Assembly (NCBI GenBank): GCA_963669155.1
Contig: OZ022592.1
Coordinates: forward strand, 21,389,218-21,453,217
Reading direction: 5' to 3'
Source: Arbacia lixula
Taxonomy: Eukaryota; Echinodermata; Echinoidea; Arbacioida; Arbaciidae
DNA: 64,000 nt
Shown one piece after another: positions 44,801-55,826 of this stretch. Each line of letters starts with the position of its first letter. The stretch's first letter is position 1. The translations under genes were made by a program, and so were the position numbers. A model generated the notes under the pieces. It made no database searches, had not been told where the DNA came from, and saw only the letters and a list, made by a program, of their open reading frames with translations.

Positions 44801-45632
44801 TAACCCTAACCCTAACCCTAACCCTAACCCTAACCCTAACCCTAACCCTAACCCTAACCCTAACCCTAACCCTAACCCTAACCCTAACCCTAACCCTAAC
44901 CCTAACCCTAACCCTAACCCTAACCCTAACCCTAACCCTAACCCTAACCCTAACCCTAACCCTAACCCTAACCCTAACCCTAACCCTAACCCTAACCCTA
45001 ACCCTAACCCTAACCCTAACCCTAACCCTAACCCTAACCCTAACCCTAACCCTAACCCTAACCCTAACCCTAACCCTAACCCTAACCCTAACCCTAACCC
45101 TAACCCTAACCCTAACCCTAACCCTAACCCTAACCCTAACCCTAACCCTAACCCTAACCCTAACCCTAACCCTAACCCTAACCCTAACCCTAACCCTAAC
45201 CCTAACCCTAACCCTAACCCTAACCCTAACCCTAACCCTAACCCTAACCCTAACCCTAACCCTAACCCTAACCCTAACCCTAACCCTAACCCTAACCCTA
45301 ACCCTAACCCTAACCCTAACCCTAACCCTAACCCTAACCCTAACCCTAACCCTAACCCTAACCCTAACCCTAACCCTAACCCTAACCCTAACCCTAACCC
45401 TAACCCTAACCCTAACCCTAACCCTAACCCTAACCCTAACCCTAACCCTAACCCTAACCCTAACCCTAACCCTAACCCTAACCCTAACCCTAACCCTAAC
45501 CCTAACCCTAACCCTAACCCTAACCCTAACCCTAACCCTAACCCTAACCCTAACCCTAACCCTAACCCTAACCCTAACCCTAACCCTAACCCCTAACCCT
45601 AACCCTAACCCTAACCCTAACCCTAACCCTAA
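41501..45632. repeat. Telomere repeat array (CCCTAA)n
   Basis: About 4.1 kb of nearly perfect CCCTAA hexamers, the C-rich strand reading away from the gap. Small slips (such as CCCAACCCTAACC near 41870 and 42250, and ACTAACCC near 42810) and one noisy patch at 43465-43600 interrupt it. The TTAGGG telomere type is usual for deuterostomes and many other animals, but not for most insects. No TTAGGG-oriented array is present on the left of the gap. Confidence 0.99.
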
Positions 45633-46333
45633 CCCGTACCCTAACCCGTACCCTAACCCGTACCCTAACCCGTACCCTAACCCGTACCCGTACCCGTACC
45701 CGTACCAGGACCCGTACCCGTACCCGTACCCGTACCCGTACCCGTACCCGTACCCGTACCCGTACCCGTACCCTAACCCGTACCCGTACCCGTACCCGTA
45801 CCCGTACCCGTACCCGTACCCGTACCCGTACCCGTACCCGTACCCGTACCCTAACCCGTACCCGTACCCGTACCCGTACCCTAACCCGTACCCTAACCCG
45901 TACCCGTACCCGTACCCGTACCCGTACCCGTACCCGTACCCGTACCCGTACCCGTACCCGTACCCGTACCCGTACCCTAACCCGTACCCGTACCCGTACC
46001 CGTACCCGTACCCGTACCCGTACCCGTACCCGTACCCTAACCCGTACCCTAACCCGTACCCGTACCCTAACCCGTACCCGTACCCGTACCCGTACCCGTA
46101 CCCGTACCCGTACCCTAACCCGTACCCTAACCCGTACCCTAACCCGTACCCTAACCCGTACCCTAACCCGTACCCGTACCCGTACCCTAACCCGTACCCG
46201 TACCCTAACCCGTACCCGTACCCTAACCCGTACCCGTACCCTAACCCGTACCCTAACCCGTACCCGTACCCGTACCCGTACCCGTACCCGTACCCGTACC
46301 CGTACCCGTACCCGTACTCGTACCCGTACCCGT
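45633..46333. repeat. Variant telomere repeats (CCCGTA)n mixed with CCCTAA
   Basis: From 45633 the hexamer CCCGTA (TACGGG on the other strand) alternates with CCCTAA and then dominates, in runs of up to about 17. Hexamer register is almost fully kept; exceptions are CAGGACC near 45706 and CTCGTA near 46316. The block ends at CCCGTCTTCC, where unique sequence begins. Placement between pure telomere and subtelomere matches the proximal variant zone of real telomeres. Confidence 0.97.
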
Positions 46334-46421
46334 CTTCCTTAGCTTAATCTTCAGTCTAATTTTTAGTTCTCTGTGCGATTTTTTTCCACATAGCCCATAA
46401 ATCACTTGAAAAATATTTATT
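46334..46421. other. Telomere-satellite junction
   Basis: 88 bp of AT-rich sequence without recognised repeats join the variant hexamers to the first V unit. Confidence 0.6.
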
Positions 46422-46452
46422 AGGTGGTCTGCCATGCCATGGCAGATCACCT
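46422..46452. other. Hairpin at V unit 1 start
   Basis: AGGTGGTCTGCCATG and CATGGCAGATCACCT pair over 15 bp (one G-T wobble) around a single base. Two weaker copies follow at 46484 and 46547. Confidence 0.85.
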
Positions 46453-47800
46453 CTTGTTTTTGTCCGATTTTTCTTTCTTTATTAGGTGGTCTGCCATGCA
46501 GATCACCTTTTGTTTTCGTCCGAATTTTCTTTCTTTATTATTTATTAGGTGGTCTGTCGTGCACCGACAGATCACCTTCTAATTTCGTCAGAATCTTCTT
46601 TCTTATTTTTATTCCTTGCCCCCCACTTTTTTGTGGCATGGATATCTCAAGAATGCACGTGTCATGTCTTATGATATTTTTACCATGTATAGGTATACAT
46701 GTGAACTTGCGAAAATAACATTTTCAAGGTCATGGCATAATCGTGACGTCATCTACGAGCAATTTAATGAAAACCTATTAACGTTCATATCTCCAGAACT
46801 GATCATATTTAGCCAATGAAAATTAATATGCATAAAATTAATGATGTGACAATAAATTTTAATGAATAAAAACGCGCGCGTACGCGTGCGTTAGTGCAAA
46901 ATCGCGCGCGCAAAATTTTAAAATGCTCCAAATCAACTCAAAATTGTTTTGCATATGTTTCAGGTCATTTCAAACATCTCAAAAATTTCCGCGCGTGTGC
47001 GCGCGTTCGCGCGTTTTTTCGTGCGTAACGCGTACGCAGCCTCAAAATTCCATGTTTTTACTGGTTTCATGTCTCTGACACTACAAACAACACATCCTGC
47101 AATTTTGAGCCATTTCCATGCCATAACAAGGTCGTGCGGGTACGTCAAAGTTGAAAGTCTGCGCGTGCGTCAATACGTTTTCGTGTGCAAATATTGCAAA
47201 AAACATGACTACCTTCAATCGGTCATAGCTCTTTAAAATGGCCGGTGACCCCCATTTTTTTTTTAATATTTGGAAAGAGTGGGAATTGTAAATGCTATTT
47301 CATGTATCATTCGGTCGTTAAAAACATCGTGACGTCATCATATTGCCATATGAATCGAAAAAAATAACTTTCATGTATGACGTCATAAACGTTTTTACCC
47401 GTTCTTGCGTATCTCAGTAATCCTTGGTCAATTTTCTTCCAAATTTCAGTATGTGATAGCTGGGACATTGCGCTATGTAAAATTTGCCCTAATTTATTAA
47501 TAGACTACCATCTTCATGGTATAAATTTGATTATAGGCATATATGTCAAAATCGGTCGTATGCATGTTTTATGTCAATGGAAGGGGTTTTTATGAAATGA
47601 CATGACGAGCTTCTAGGAGCTGTATCTCTCTCATGTTCAATTCTGTTACTCTGAAAAGTTAGTATGTTGTAGCTGAGTCTACTAGCTTTCGAGGACGTCA
47701 TCTTTGTTTTAAATCAAATGTCGCGATCATAGCGAAATTTTAGCTTGAATATCAATTTCTTAATCATTCTAGCCCCCGCTGGGCATTACGTGTTAAGTGA

Positions 47801-47881
47801 ATGGGAAGATGTGTGGCTCAATGGGTAAGGCGCCGCGTTTGAAGACCTCGAGGCCCCTGGTTCGATTCCCGGAGTGGGTAG
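47801..47881 (+). other. tRNA-like Pol III module (V1)
   Basis: Box A-like TGGCTCAATGG and box B-like GGTTCGATTCC, the best match to tRNA promoter consensus in the window. The T-arm pairs 4 of 5 bases; the acceptor stem is not convincing. Confidence 0.6.
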
Positions 47882-48237
47882 GGTCAATTTTTGTATTCCT
47901 TTTGCAATGTTTATTTTGTCATCTTCTTCTGTTCTATCCCTCACTTTGTCATTCTCTTTGAGATTTTCTTTCCCATTCGTTTTCTCTCGCCCCTTTACCT
48001 TACGTGGCTATTAATTACATGTTAGCACAATATACATGTAACCATTTCGGCATGTGTCTGAAATGTTAGTAGACATTGTAGGTGCGCTATGAGCTTTCTT
48101 GAGCGGAGTCTCTGATTGCTTATGAATAGATGGTGTCACGATTGAAGGTCCATATCACCGTGCATTTTCTAGCCCATGTCTGTGCATGAATTCGCCAATG
48201 CAGACCACCTTATACTTGTCCACAAGTATGTCTCGTT

Positions 48238-49860
48238 TATTTATTTATTTTTATTCCAAATTTTTGTGGCATGGATATCTCAACAATGCATTGGCCATTT
48301 TTCATTAAATCTTTATCATGCATGGGTATATACGTGAACATGTTCCAGCAACATTTTCAAGGTCATGACGTCATCGTGACGTCATGCACGAGCAATTTGA
48401 TGAAAATCTATTATTTCATGTAGCTCTAGAAATGATCATTTCTGTGTAATGAAATTTAATATGGATATAATTAATAAGTAGCCAATTAATTTCATTGAAA
48501 AAAAACGCGCGCGTACGCGTACGTTAGTGCTAAAACGCGCGCGCAAAATTTTAAAATGCTCCAAATCAACTTAAAATTGTTTTGCATATGTTTCAGGCCA
48601 TTTCTAGCATTTCAAAAATTTCCGCGCGTACGCGCGCGTTCGCGCGTTTTCCGTGCGTAACGCGAACAAAACGTCAAAATTCCGTTTTTTTTACTGCATT
48701 CATGTTGCTGACACTACATACAACATATCCTGTCATTTTGAGCCATTTCCATGCAATAACAAGGTCGTGCGGGTGCGTCAAAGTTCAAAGTCTGCGCGTG
48801 CGTCAATACGTTTTCGTGTGCAAATATAGTAAAAAACATGACTACCTTCAATCGGCCATGGCTCTTCAGAATGGCTGGTGACCCCCAATTTTTTTTCAAT
48901 ATTCTGAAAGAGTGGGAAATGTAGATGTGATTTAATGTTCGATTTACCTTCTAAATTTATGTTGATGTCATCATATTGCCATATGAATCGAAAAAATGAT
49001 TTTTCATGTATGACGTCATGAACTTTTTTACCCGCTTTTGTGTATCTCAGTAATCCATGGTCAATTTTCTCCCAAATTTCAGTATGTTGTAGCTGAGACC
49101 TCGCTCCATAGTAGGAGTTGCCTTCATTTTTCATTTTGATGACGTCTTCATGGTGTAAATTTCATTATACGCATGAATGTCAAAATCGCACTTCCGTGTT
49201 ATGTCAATGGAAGTGGTATTTATGAAATGACATGACGAGCTTCTAGGAGATGTATCTCACTAACATGTCAAGCTTTCACTCTGAAATTTCAGTATGTTGT
49301 AGCTGAGTCTACGAGCTTTCCGAAACGTTGTCTCCATTTTTTAATCAGATGTCGGGATCATGATGAAATTTCAGCTTGAATATCGATTTCTTAATCATTC
49401 TAGCCCCTGCTGGGCATTACGTGTTAAGTGAATGGGAAGATTTGTGGCTCAATAGGTAAGGCGCCGTTTTAAGATCTCGAGGCCCCCGGTTCTATTCCTG
49501 GCGTGGGTAGGGTCAACTTTTGCATTCCTTTTGCAATGTTTATTTTGCCATCTTCTTCTGTTCTATCCCTCACTTTTTCATTCTCTTTGAGATTTTCTTT
49601 CCAATTCTTTTTTCTCTCGCCCCATTCTCTTACATGACTATTAATCACGTTAGCATAAACATGTTACCATTTAGGAAATTCTCTGAAATGTTAGTATAAT
49701 AGGTGCCCTATGAGCTTTCTTGAGCGATGTCTCACATTGCTTATGGATAGACGGTGTCACGAATGAAGGTCTATAGTTCACCGTGCATTTTCCAGCCCAT
49801 GTCTGTGCATGAATTTGCCAATGCAGACCACCTGATACTTGTCCACAAGTATGTCTCGTT
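48238..49860. repeat. V satellite unit 2
   Basis: Lacks the hairpin and starts with a TTTATT-rich stretch. Holds paired TGACGTCA sites near 48366-48386, the CpG tract at about 48504-48545, and a tRNA-like module at 49434. Shares private features with unit 4 (TTTAATGTTCGATTTACC; AATAGGTAAGGCGCCG). Confidence 0.92.
49434..49510 (+). other. tRNA-like Pol III module (V2)
   Basis: Box A-like TGGCTCAATAGG; box B reads GGTTCTATTCC, one change from consensus. Confidence 0.5.
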
Positions 49861-49913
49861 AGGTGGTCTGCCATGCAGATCACCTCTTGTGTTTGTCCGA
49901 ATTTTCTTTCTTT

Positions 49914-49944
<31 letters not shown>

Positions 49945-51125
49945 TTCCAATTTTTTGTGGCATGGATATCTCAACAATGCATGGGCCATTTTTCATGAAA
50001 TCTTCATCATGCATGAACATGTACGTGAACATGTTCCAGCAACATTTTCAAGGTCATGACGTCATCGTGACGTCATCTACGAGCAATTTAATGAAAATCA
50101 ACTATTAGATATATCTCTTGAACCAATCATTGATATGTAATGAAATTTGACATGCATGAAATTAATGATAAGGCAATTAATCTTAATAAATGAAAACGCG
50201 CGCGTACGCGTACGTTAGTGCAAAAACGCGCGCGCAAAATTTTAAAATGCTCCAAATCAACTCAAAATTGTTTTGCATATGTTTCAAGCCATTTCTAGCA
50301 TTTCAAAAATTTCCGCGCGTGCGCGCGCATTCGCGCGTTTTTCCGTGCGTAACGCGAACGGAACGTCAAAATTCCGTTTTTTTACTGGATTCATGTTACT
50401 GACACTACATAAAACACATCCTGTCATTTTGAGCCATTTCCATGCAAAAACAAGGTCATGAGAGTGCGTCAAAGTTGAAAGTCCGTGCGTGCGTCAATAC
50501 GCTTTTGTGTGCAAATATTGCAAAAAACATGACTACCTTCAATCGGCCATAGCTCTTCAGAATGGCCGGTGACCCCCATTTTTTTTTAAATATTTGGAAA
50601 GAGTATGAAATGTAGATGTCATTTCATGTGTCATTTTACCGGTAAGTACATGGTGACGTCATCATCTTGCCATATGAATCGAAAAAATGAATTTTCAATT
50701 ATGACGTCATAAATTTTTTTACCCGCTTTTGCATATCTCAGTAATCCTTGGTCATTCTTCTCCCAAATTTCACTCTGATGTAGCCGAGACCTTCTTCTAT
50801 ATATAACTATTATTTATTTGTCATTTAGATGACGTCTTCATGGTGTAAATTTCATTATACGCATTAGTGTCATATAATCGGGCGCATGTACGTGTTATGT
50901 CAATGGAAGGGGTATTTATGAAATGACATGACGACCTTCTAGGAGCTGTATCTCACTAACGTTTGAATCTGTTAATCTGAAATTTTATAATGTTGTAGCT
51001 GAGTCTACGAGCTTTCCGAGACGTCTCTATTTTTTAATCAGATGTCGGGATCATGGTGAAATTTCAGCTTGAATATCGATTTCTTAATCATTCTAGCCCC
51101 TGCTGGGCATTACGTGTTAAGTGAA

Positions 51126-51210
51126 TGAGAAGATGTGTGGCTCAATGGGTAAGCCGCAGTTTTAATACATGTACTCGAGGCCCCCGGTTCGATTCCTGGC
51201 GTGGGTAGGG
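51126..51210 (+). other. tRNA-like Pol III module (V3)
   Basis: Box A-like TGGCTCAATGG and box B GGTTCGATTCC, with an altered anticodon-arm region. Confidence 0.55.
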
Positions 51211-51454
51211 TCCCGGGGGGGGGGGGGGGCACTCAAATTATATTTTGATGGGGGTGTGCCTCACGAAACCCTGAAATGGGGGTCTAAGGAACTGACTACA
51301 AGGGTAAAATCCGCGTAAAATGTGGGGTCTTAGGAACTAAAAATACACCGCCCGGCATTGTGAAAAACAGGGTCTACAGAACGATCCTCGCTGCACATGC
51401 GACGCGCGTTGTGTTTACGTCAGGGTTTTCTTGCAGCTCGCTCGGCCGGCGGGT
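51211..51454. mobile_element. Insertion/replacement within V unit 3
   Basis: A sequence starting CCCGGGGG... then GGCACTCAAATTATATTTTG and containing repeated GGGGTCT(A/T)AGGAACT words interrupts the unit. It ends near TCGGCCGGCGG. About 330 bp of normal unit sequence (between GGGTAGGGTC and GTGCATGAATTTGCC) is missing. It resembles G-run-started short repeats common in marine invertebrates. No ORF. Confidence 0.6.
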
Positions 51455-51512
51455 CAGTGCATGAATTTGCCAATGCAGACCACCTTATACTTGTCCACAA
51501 GTATGTCTCGTT

Positions 51513-53128
51513 TATTTTTATTCCTAATTTTTGTGGCATTGATATCTCAACATTGCATGGACAATTTTTCATGAAATCTTTATCATGCATTGCTATATAC
51601 GTGAACATGTTCCAGCAACATTTTCAAGGTCATGACGTCATCGTGACGTCATCTACGAGCAATTGAATGAAAATCTATTATCTCATGTAGCTCTAGAACT
51701 AGTCATCTCTGTGTAATGAAATTTGGCATGCATATAATTAATTAGTAGCCAATTAATTTCAATGAATAAAAACGCGCGCGTACGCGTACGTTAGTGCAAA
51801 AACGCGCGCGCAAAATTTATAAATGCTCCAAATCAACTCAAAATTGTTTTGCATATGTTTCAGGCAATTTCTAGCATTTCAAAAATTTCCGCGCGTGCGC
51901 GCGCGTTCGCGCGTTTTTCCGTGCGTAACGCGAACAAAACGTCAAAATTCTGTTTTTTTTACTGGATTCATGTTACTGACACTACATACAACACATCCTG
52001 TCATTTTCAGCAATTTCCATGCAATAACAAGGTCGTGCGGGTGCGTCAAAGTTCAAAGTCTGCGCGTGCGTCAATACGTTTTTGTGTGCAAATATTGCAA
52101 AAAACATGACTACCTTCAATCGGCCATAGCTCTTCAGAATGGCTGGTGACCCCCAATTTTTTTTCAATATTCTAAAAGAGTGGGAAATGTAGATGTGATT
52201 TAATGTTCGATTTACCTTTTAAATTTATGTTGATGTCATCATATTGCTATATGAATCGAAAAAATGATTTTTCATGTATGACGTCATGAACTTTTTTACC
52301 CGCTTTTGTGTATCTCAGTAATCCATGGTCAATTTTCTCCCAAATTTCAGTATGTTGTAGCTGAGACCTCGCTCCATAGTAGGAGTTGCCTTCATTTTTC
52401 ATTTTGATGACGTCTTCACGGTGTAAAATTCATTATACGCATGAATGTCAAAATCGCACTTCCGTGTTATGTCAATGGAAGTGGTATTTATGAAATGACA
52501 TGACGAGGTTCTATGAGATGTATCTCACTAATATGTCAAGCTTTCACTCTGAAATTTCAGTATGTTGTAGCTGAGTCTACGAGCTTTCCGGAACGTTGTC
52601 TCCATTTTTTAATCAGATGTCGGGATCATGGTGAAATTTCAGCTTGAATATCGATTTCTTAATCATTCTAGCCCCTGCTGGGCATTACGTGTTAAGTGAA
52701 TGGGAAGATTTGTGGCTCAATAGGTAAGGCGCCGTTTTAAGATCTCGAGGCCCCCGGTTCGATTCCTGGCGTGGGTAGGGTCAACTTTTGCATTCCTTTT
52801 GCAATGTTTATTTTGCCATCTTCTTCTGTTCTATCCCTCACTTTGTCATTCTCTTTGAGATTTTCTTTCCAATTCTTTTTTCATTCGCCCCATTCTCTTA
52901 CATGACTATTAATCACGTTAGCATAAACATGTTACCATTTAGGAAATTCTCTGAAATGTTAGTATAATAGGTGCCCTATGAGCTTTCTTGAGCGCTGTCT
53001 CACATTGCTTATGGATAGTTGGTGTCACGAATGAAGGTTTAAAGTTCACCGTGCATTTTCCAGCCCATGTCTGTGCATGAATTTGCCAATGCAGACCACC
53101 TGATACTTGTCCACAAGTATGTCTCGTT
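51513..53128. repeat. V satellite unit 4
   Basis: Starts with TTATTTTTATTCC and no hairpin, like unit 2, to which it is closest. CRE-like pair near 51633-51652, CpG tract about 51773-51812, tRNA-like module 52701-52780. Confidence 0.92.
52701..52780 (+). other. tRNA-like Pol III module (V4)
   Basis: Box A-like TGGCTCAATAGG and consensus box B GGTTCGATTCC. Confidence 0.55.
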
Positions 53129-54506
53129 AGGTGGTCTGCCATGCCATGGCAGATCACCTCTTGTTTTCGTCCGAATTTTCTTTCTTTATTTATTTTTATT
53201 CCAAATTTTTGTGGCATGAATATCTCAACAATGCATGAACCATGTTTCATGAAATTTTAATCATGTATGAATATATATGTGAACATGTTCCAGCAACATT
53301 TTCAAGGTCATGACGTCATCGTGACGTCATCTACGAGCAGTTTAATGAAAAACTATTACCTCATGTAGCTCTAGAACTGGTCATCTCTGTGTAATGAAAT
53401 TTGGCATGCATATAATTAATGAGTAGCTAATTAATTTCATTGAAAAAAACGCGCGCGTACGCGTACGTTAGTGCAAAAACGCGCGCGCAAAATTTTAAAA
53501 TGCTCAAAATCAACTCAAAATTGTTTTGCATATGTTTCAGGTCATTTCTAGCATTTCAAAAATTTCCGCGCGTGCGCGCGCGTTCGCGCGTTTTTCCGTG
53601 CGTAACGCGAACAAAACGTCAAAATTCCGTTTTTTTTTACTGGATTCATGTTACTGACACTACATACAACACATCCTGTCATTTTGAGCCATTTCCATGC
53701 AATAACAAGGTCGTGCGGGTGCGTCAAAGTTGAAAGTCTGCGCGTGCGTCAATATGTTTTTGTGTGCAAATATTGCAAAAAACATGACTACCTTCAATCG
53801 GCCATAGCTCTTCAGAATGGCCGGTGACCCCCAATTTTTTTTTAATATTTAGAAAGAGTATGAAATGTAAATGTCATTTCATGTGTCATTTTACCGGTAA
53901 GTACATGGTGACGTCATAATATTGCCATATAAATCGTAAAAATGAATTTTCAATTATGACGTCATGAACTTTTTTACCCGCTTTTGCATATCTCAGTAAT
54001 CCTTGGTCAATTTTCTCCCAAATTTCACTATGATGTAGCCGAGACCTTCTTCTATAAATAACTTTCATTTATTTGTCATTCAGATAATGTCTTCATGTTG
54101 TAAATTTCATTATACGCATTGGTGTCATAATCGGACGCATGTACGTGTTTTGTCAATGGAAGGGGCATTTATGAAATGACATGACGACCTACTAGGAGCT
54201 ATATCTCGCTGATGTTTGAATCTGTTACTCTGAAATTTTAGTATGTTGTAGCTCAGTCTACTAGCTTTCGGAATCGTCTGGTCCACTTTTTTATCAGATG
54301 TCGGGATCATTGTGAAATTTCAGCTTGAATATCGATTTCTTTATTACTCTAGCCACTGCCTTCGGGCATTACGTGAAAAGTGAATGCGAAGATTTGTGGC
54401 TCAATGGGTAAGGCGATGTTTTATGAACGTGCATTTACCAGCCCATGTCAGTGCACGAATTTGCCAATGCAGACCACCTTATACTTGTCCACAAGTATGT
54501 CTCGTT
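53129..54506. repeat. V satellite unit 5, shortened
   Basis: Opens with the palindromic hairpin at 53129-53159. Closest to unit 3 by private variants. After the box A word (54400) it jumps to GTGCATTTACCAGCCCATG, losing box B and about 270 bp. Confidence 0.9.
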
Positions 54507-55826
54507 ATTTATTTATTTTTATTCCAAATTTTTGTGGCATGGATATCTCTTCAATGCATGAGCCATTTTTCATGAAATCTTCATCATGCATGTACATGTA
54601 CATGAACATGTTCCAGCAACATTTTCAAGGTCATGACGTCATCGTGACGTCATCTACGAGCAATTTAATGAAAATTGATTATCGGATATATCTCTTGAAC
54701 CAATCATTGATATGTAATGAAATTTGACATGCATAAAATTAATGATAAGCCAATTAATCTCAATAAATAAAAACGCGCGCGTACGCGTACGTTAGTGCAA
54801 AAACGCGCGCGCAAAATTTTAAAATGCTCAGAATCAACTCAAAATTGTTTTACATATGTTTCAGGCAATTTTAAGCATTTCAAAAATTTCCGCGCGTGCG
54901 AGCGCGTTCGCGCGTTTTTCCGTGTGTAACGCAAACAAAACGTCAAAATTCCGTTTTTATACTGGATTCATGTTAATGACACTACATACAACACATCCTG
55001 TCATTTTGAGCCATTTCCATGCAATAACAAGGTCGTGCGGGTGCGTCAAAGTTGAAAGTCTGCGCGTGCGTCAATACGTTTTTGTGTGCAAATATAGTAA
55101 AAAACATGACTACCTTCAATCGGCCATAGCTCTTCAGAATGGCCGGTGACTTCCAATTTTTTTTTAATATCTGGAAAGAGGATGAAATGTAGATGTCATT
55201 TCATGTGTCATTTTACCGGTAAGTACATGGTAACGTCATCATATTGCCATATGAATCGAAAAAATGAATTTTCAATTATGACGTCATGAACTTTTTTACC
55301 CGCTTTTGCATATCTCAGTAATCGTTTGTCAATTTTCTCCCAAATTTCACTATGTTGTAGCTGAGACCTTCACCTATAGTTACCTTTCATTTATTAGTCA
55401 ATTTCATGACGTCTTCATGGTGTAAATTACATTATACGCATTGGTGTCATAATCGGACGCATGTACGTGTTATGTCAATGGAAGGGGTATTAATGAAATG
55501 ACATGACGACCTACAAGGAGCTATATCTCGCTGATGTTTTAATCTGTTATTCTGAAATTTTAGTATGTTGTAGCTCAGTCTACTAGCTTTTAGAATCGTT
55601 GCTCCACTTTTTTATCAGTTTCGGGATCATGGTAAAATTTCAGCTTGAATATCGATTTCTTAATCATTCTAGCCACTGCTGGCGGGCATTACGTAAAAAG
55701 TGAATGCGAAGATTTGTGGCTCAATGGGTAAGGCGATGTTTTATGAACGTGCATTTACCAGCCCATGCCAGTGCATGATTTTGCCAATGCAGACCACCTT
55801 ATACTTGTCCACAAGTATGTCTCGTT
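54507..55826. repeat. V satellite unit 6, shortened and last
   Basis: Has the same internal deletion as unit 5 (GCGATGTTTTATGAACGTGC), so the shortened form was itself duplicated. The array ends exactly at the unit boundary word TGTCTCGTT (55826). Confidence 0.9.

Larger units (their letters stand above)
46422..48237. repeat. V satellite unit 1
   Basis: Starts with three tandem copies of a roughly 63-bp hairpin-plus-spacer (46422, 46484 and 46547), unlike other units. It then has the TGACGTCA sites, CpG tract (46870-46920), GCGCG-rich segment near 46990, and tRNA-like module (47801). It ends at CACAAGTATGTCTCGTT. The core matches the left 1.6 kb of U. Confidence 0.9.
49861..51512. repeat. 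V satellite unit 3, with insertion
   Basis: Opens with the hairpin AGGTGGTCTG/CAGATCACCT (49861-49885) and a (TTTA)n run. It carries the CRE-like pair, CpG tract (about 50196) and tRNA-like module (51126). Its right part is replaced by foreign sequence at 51211-51454. Shares private features with unit 5 (CATTTTACCGGTAAGTACATGG). Confidence 0.9.

Noticed and set aside
41301-46333. Head-to-head chromosome fusion site
   Set aside because: Only one repeat orientation is present; TTAGGG reading toward the gap from the left is missing.
45633-46333. Variant hexamer as a known nanopore telomere base-calling error
   Set aside because: The error patterns I know of are different words, and the mix with CCCTAA is block-like. 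Raw reads are still needed to close the question.
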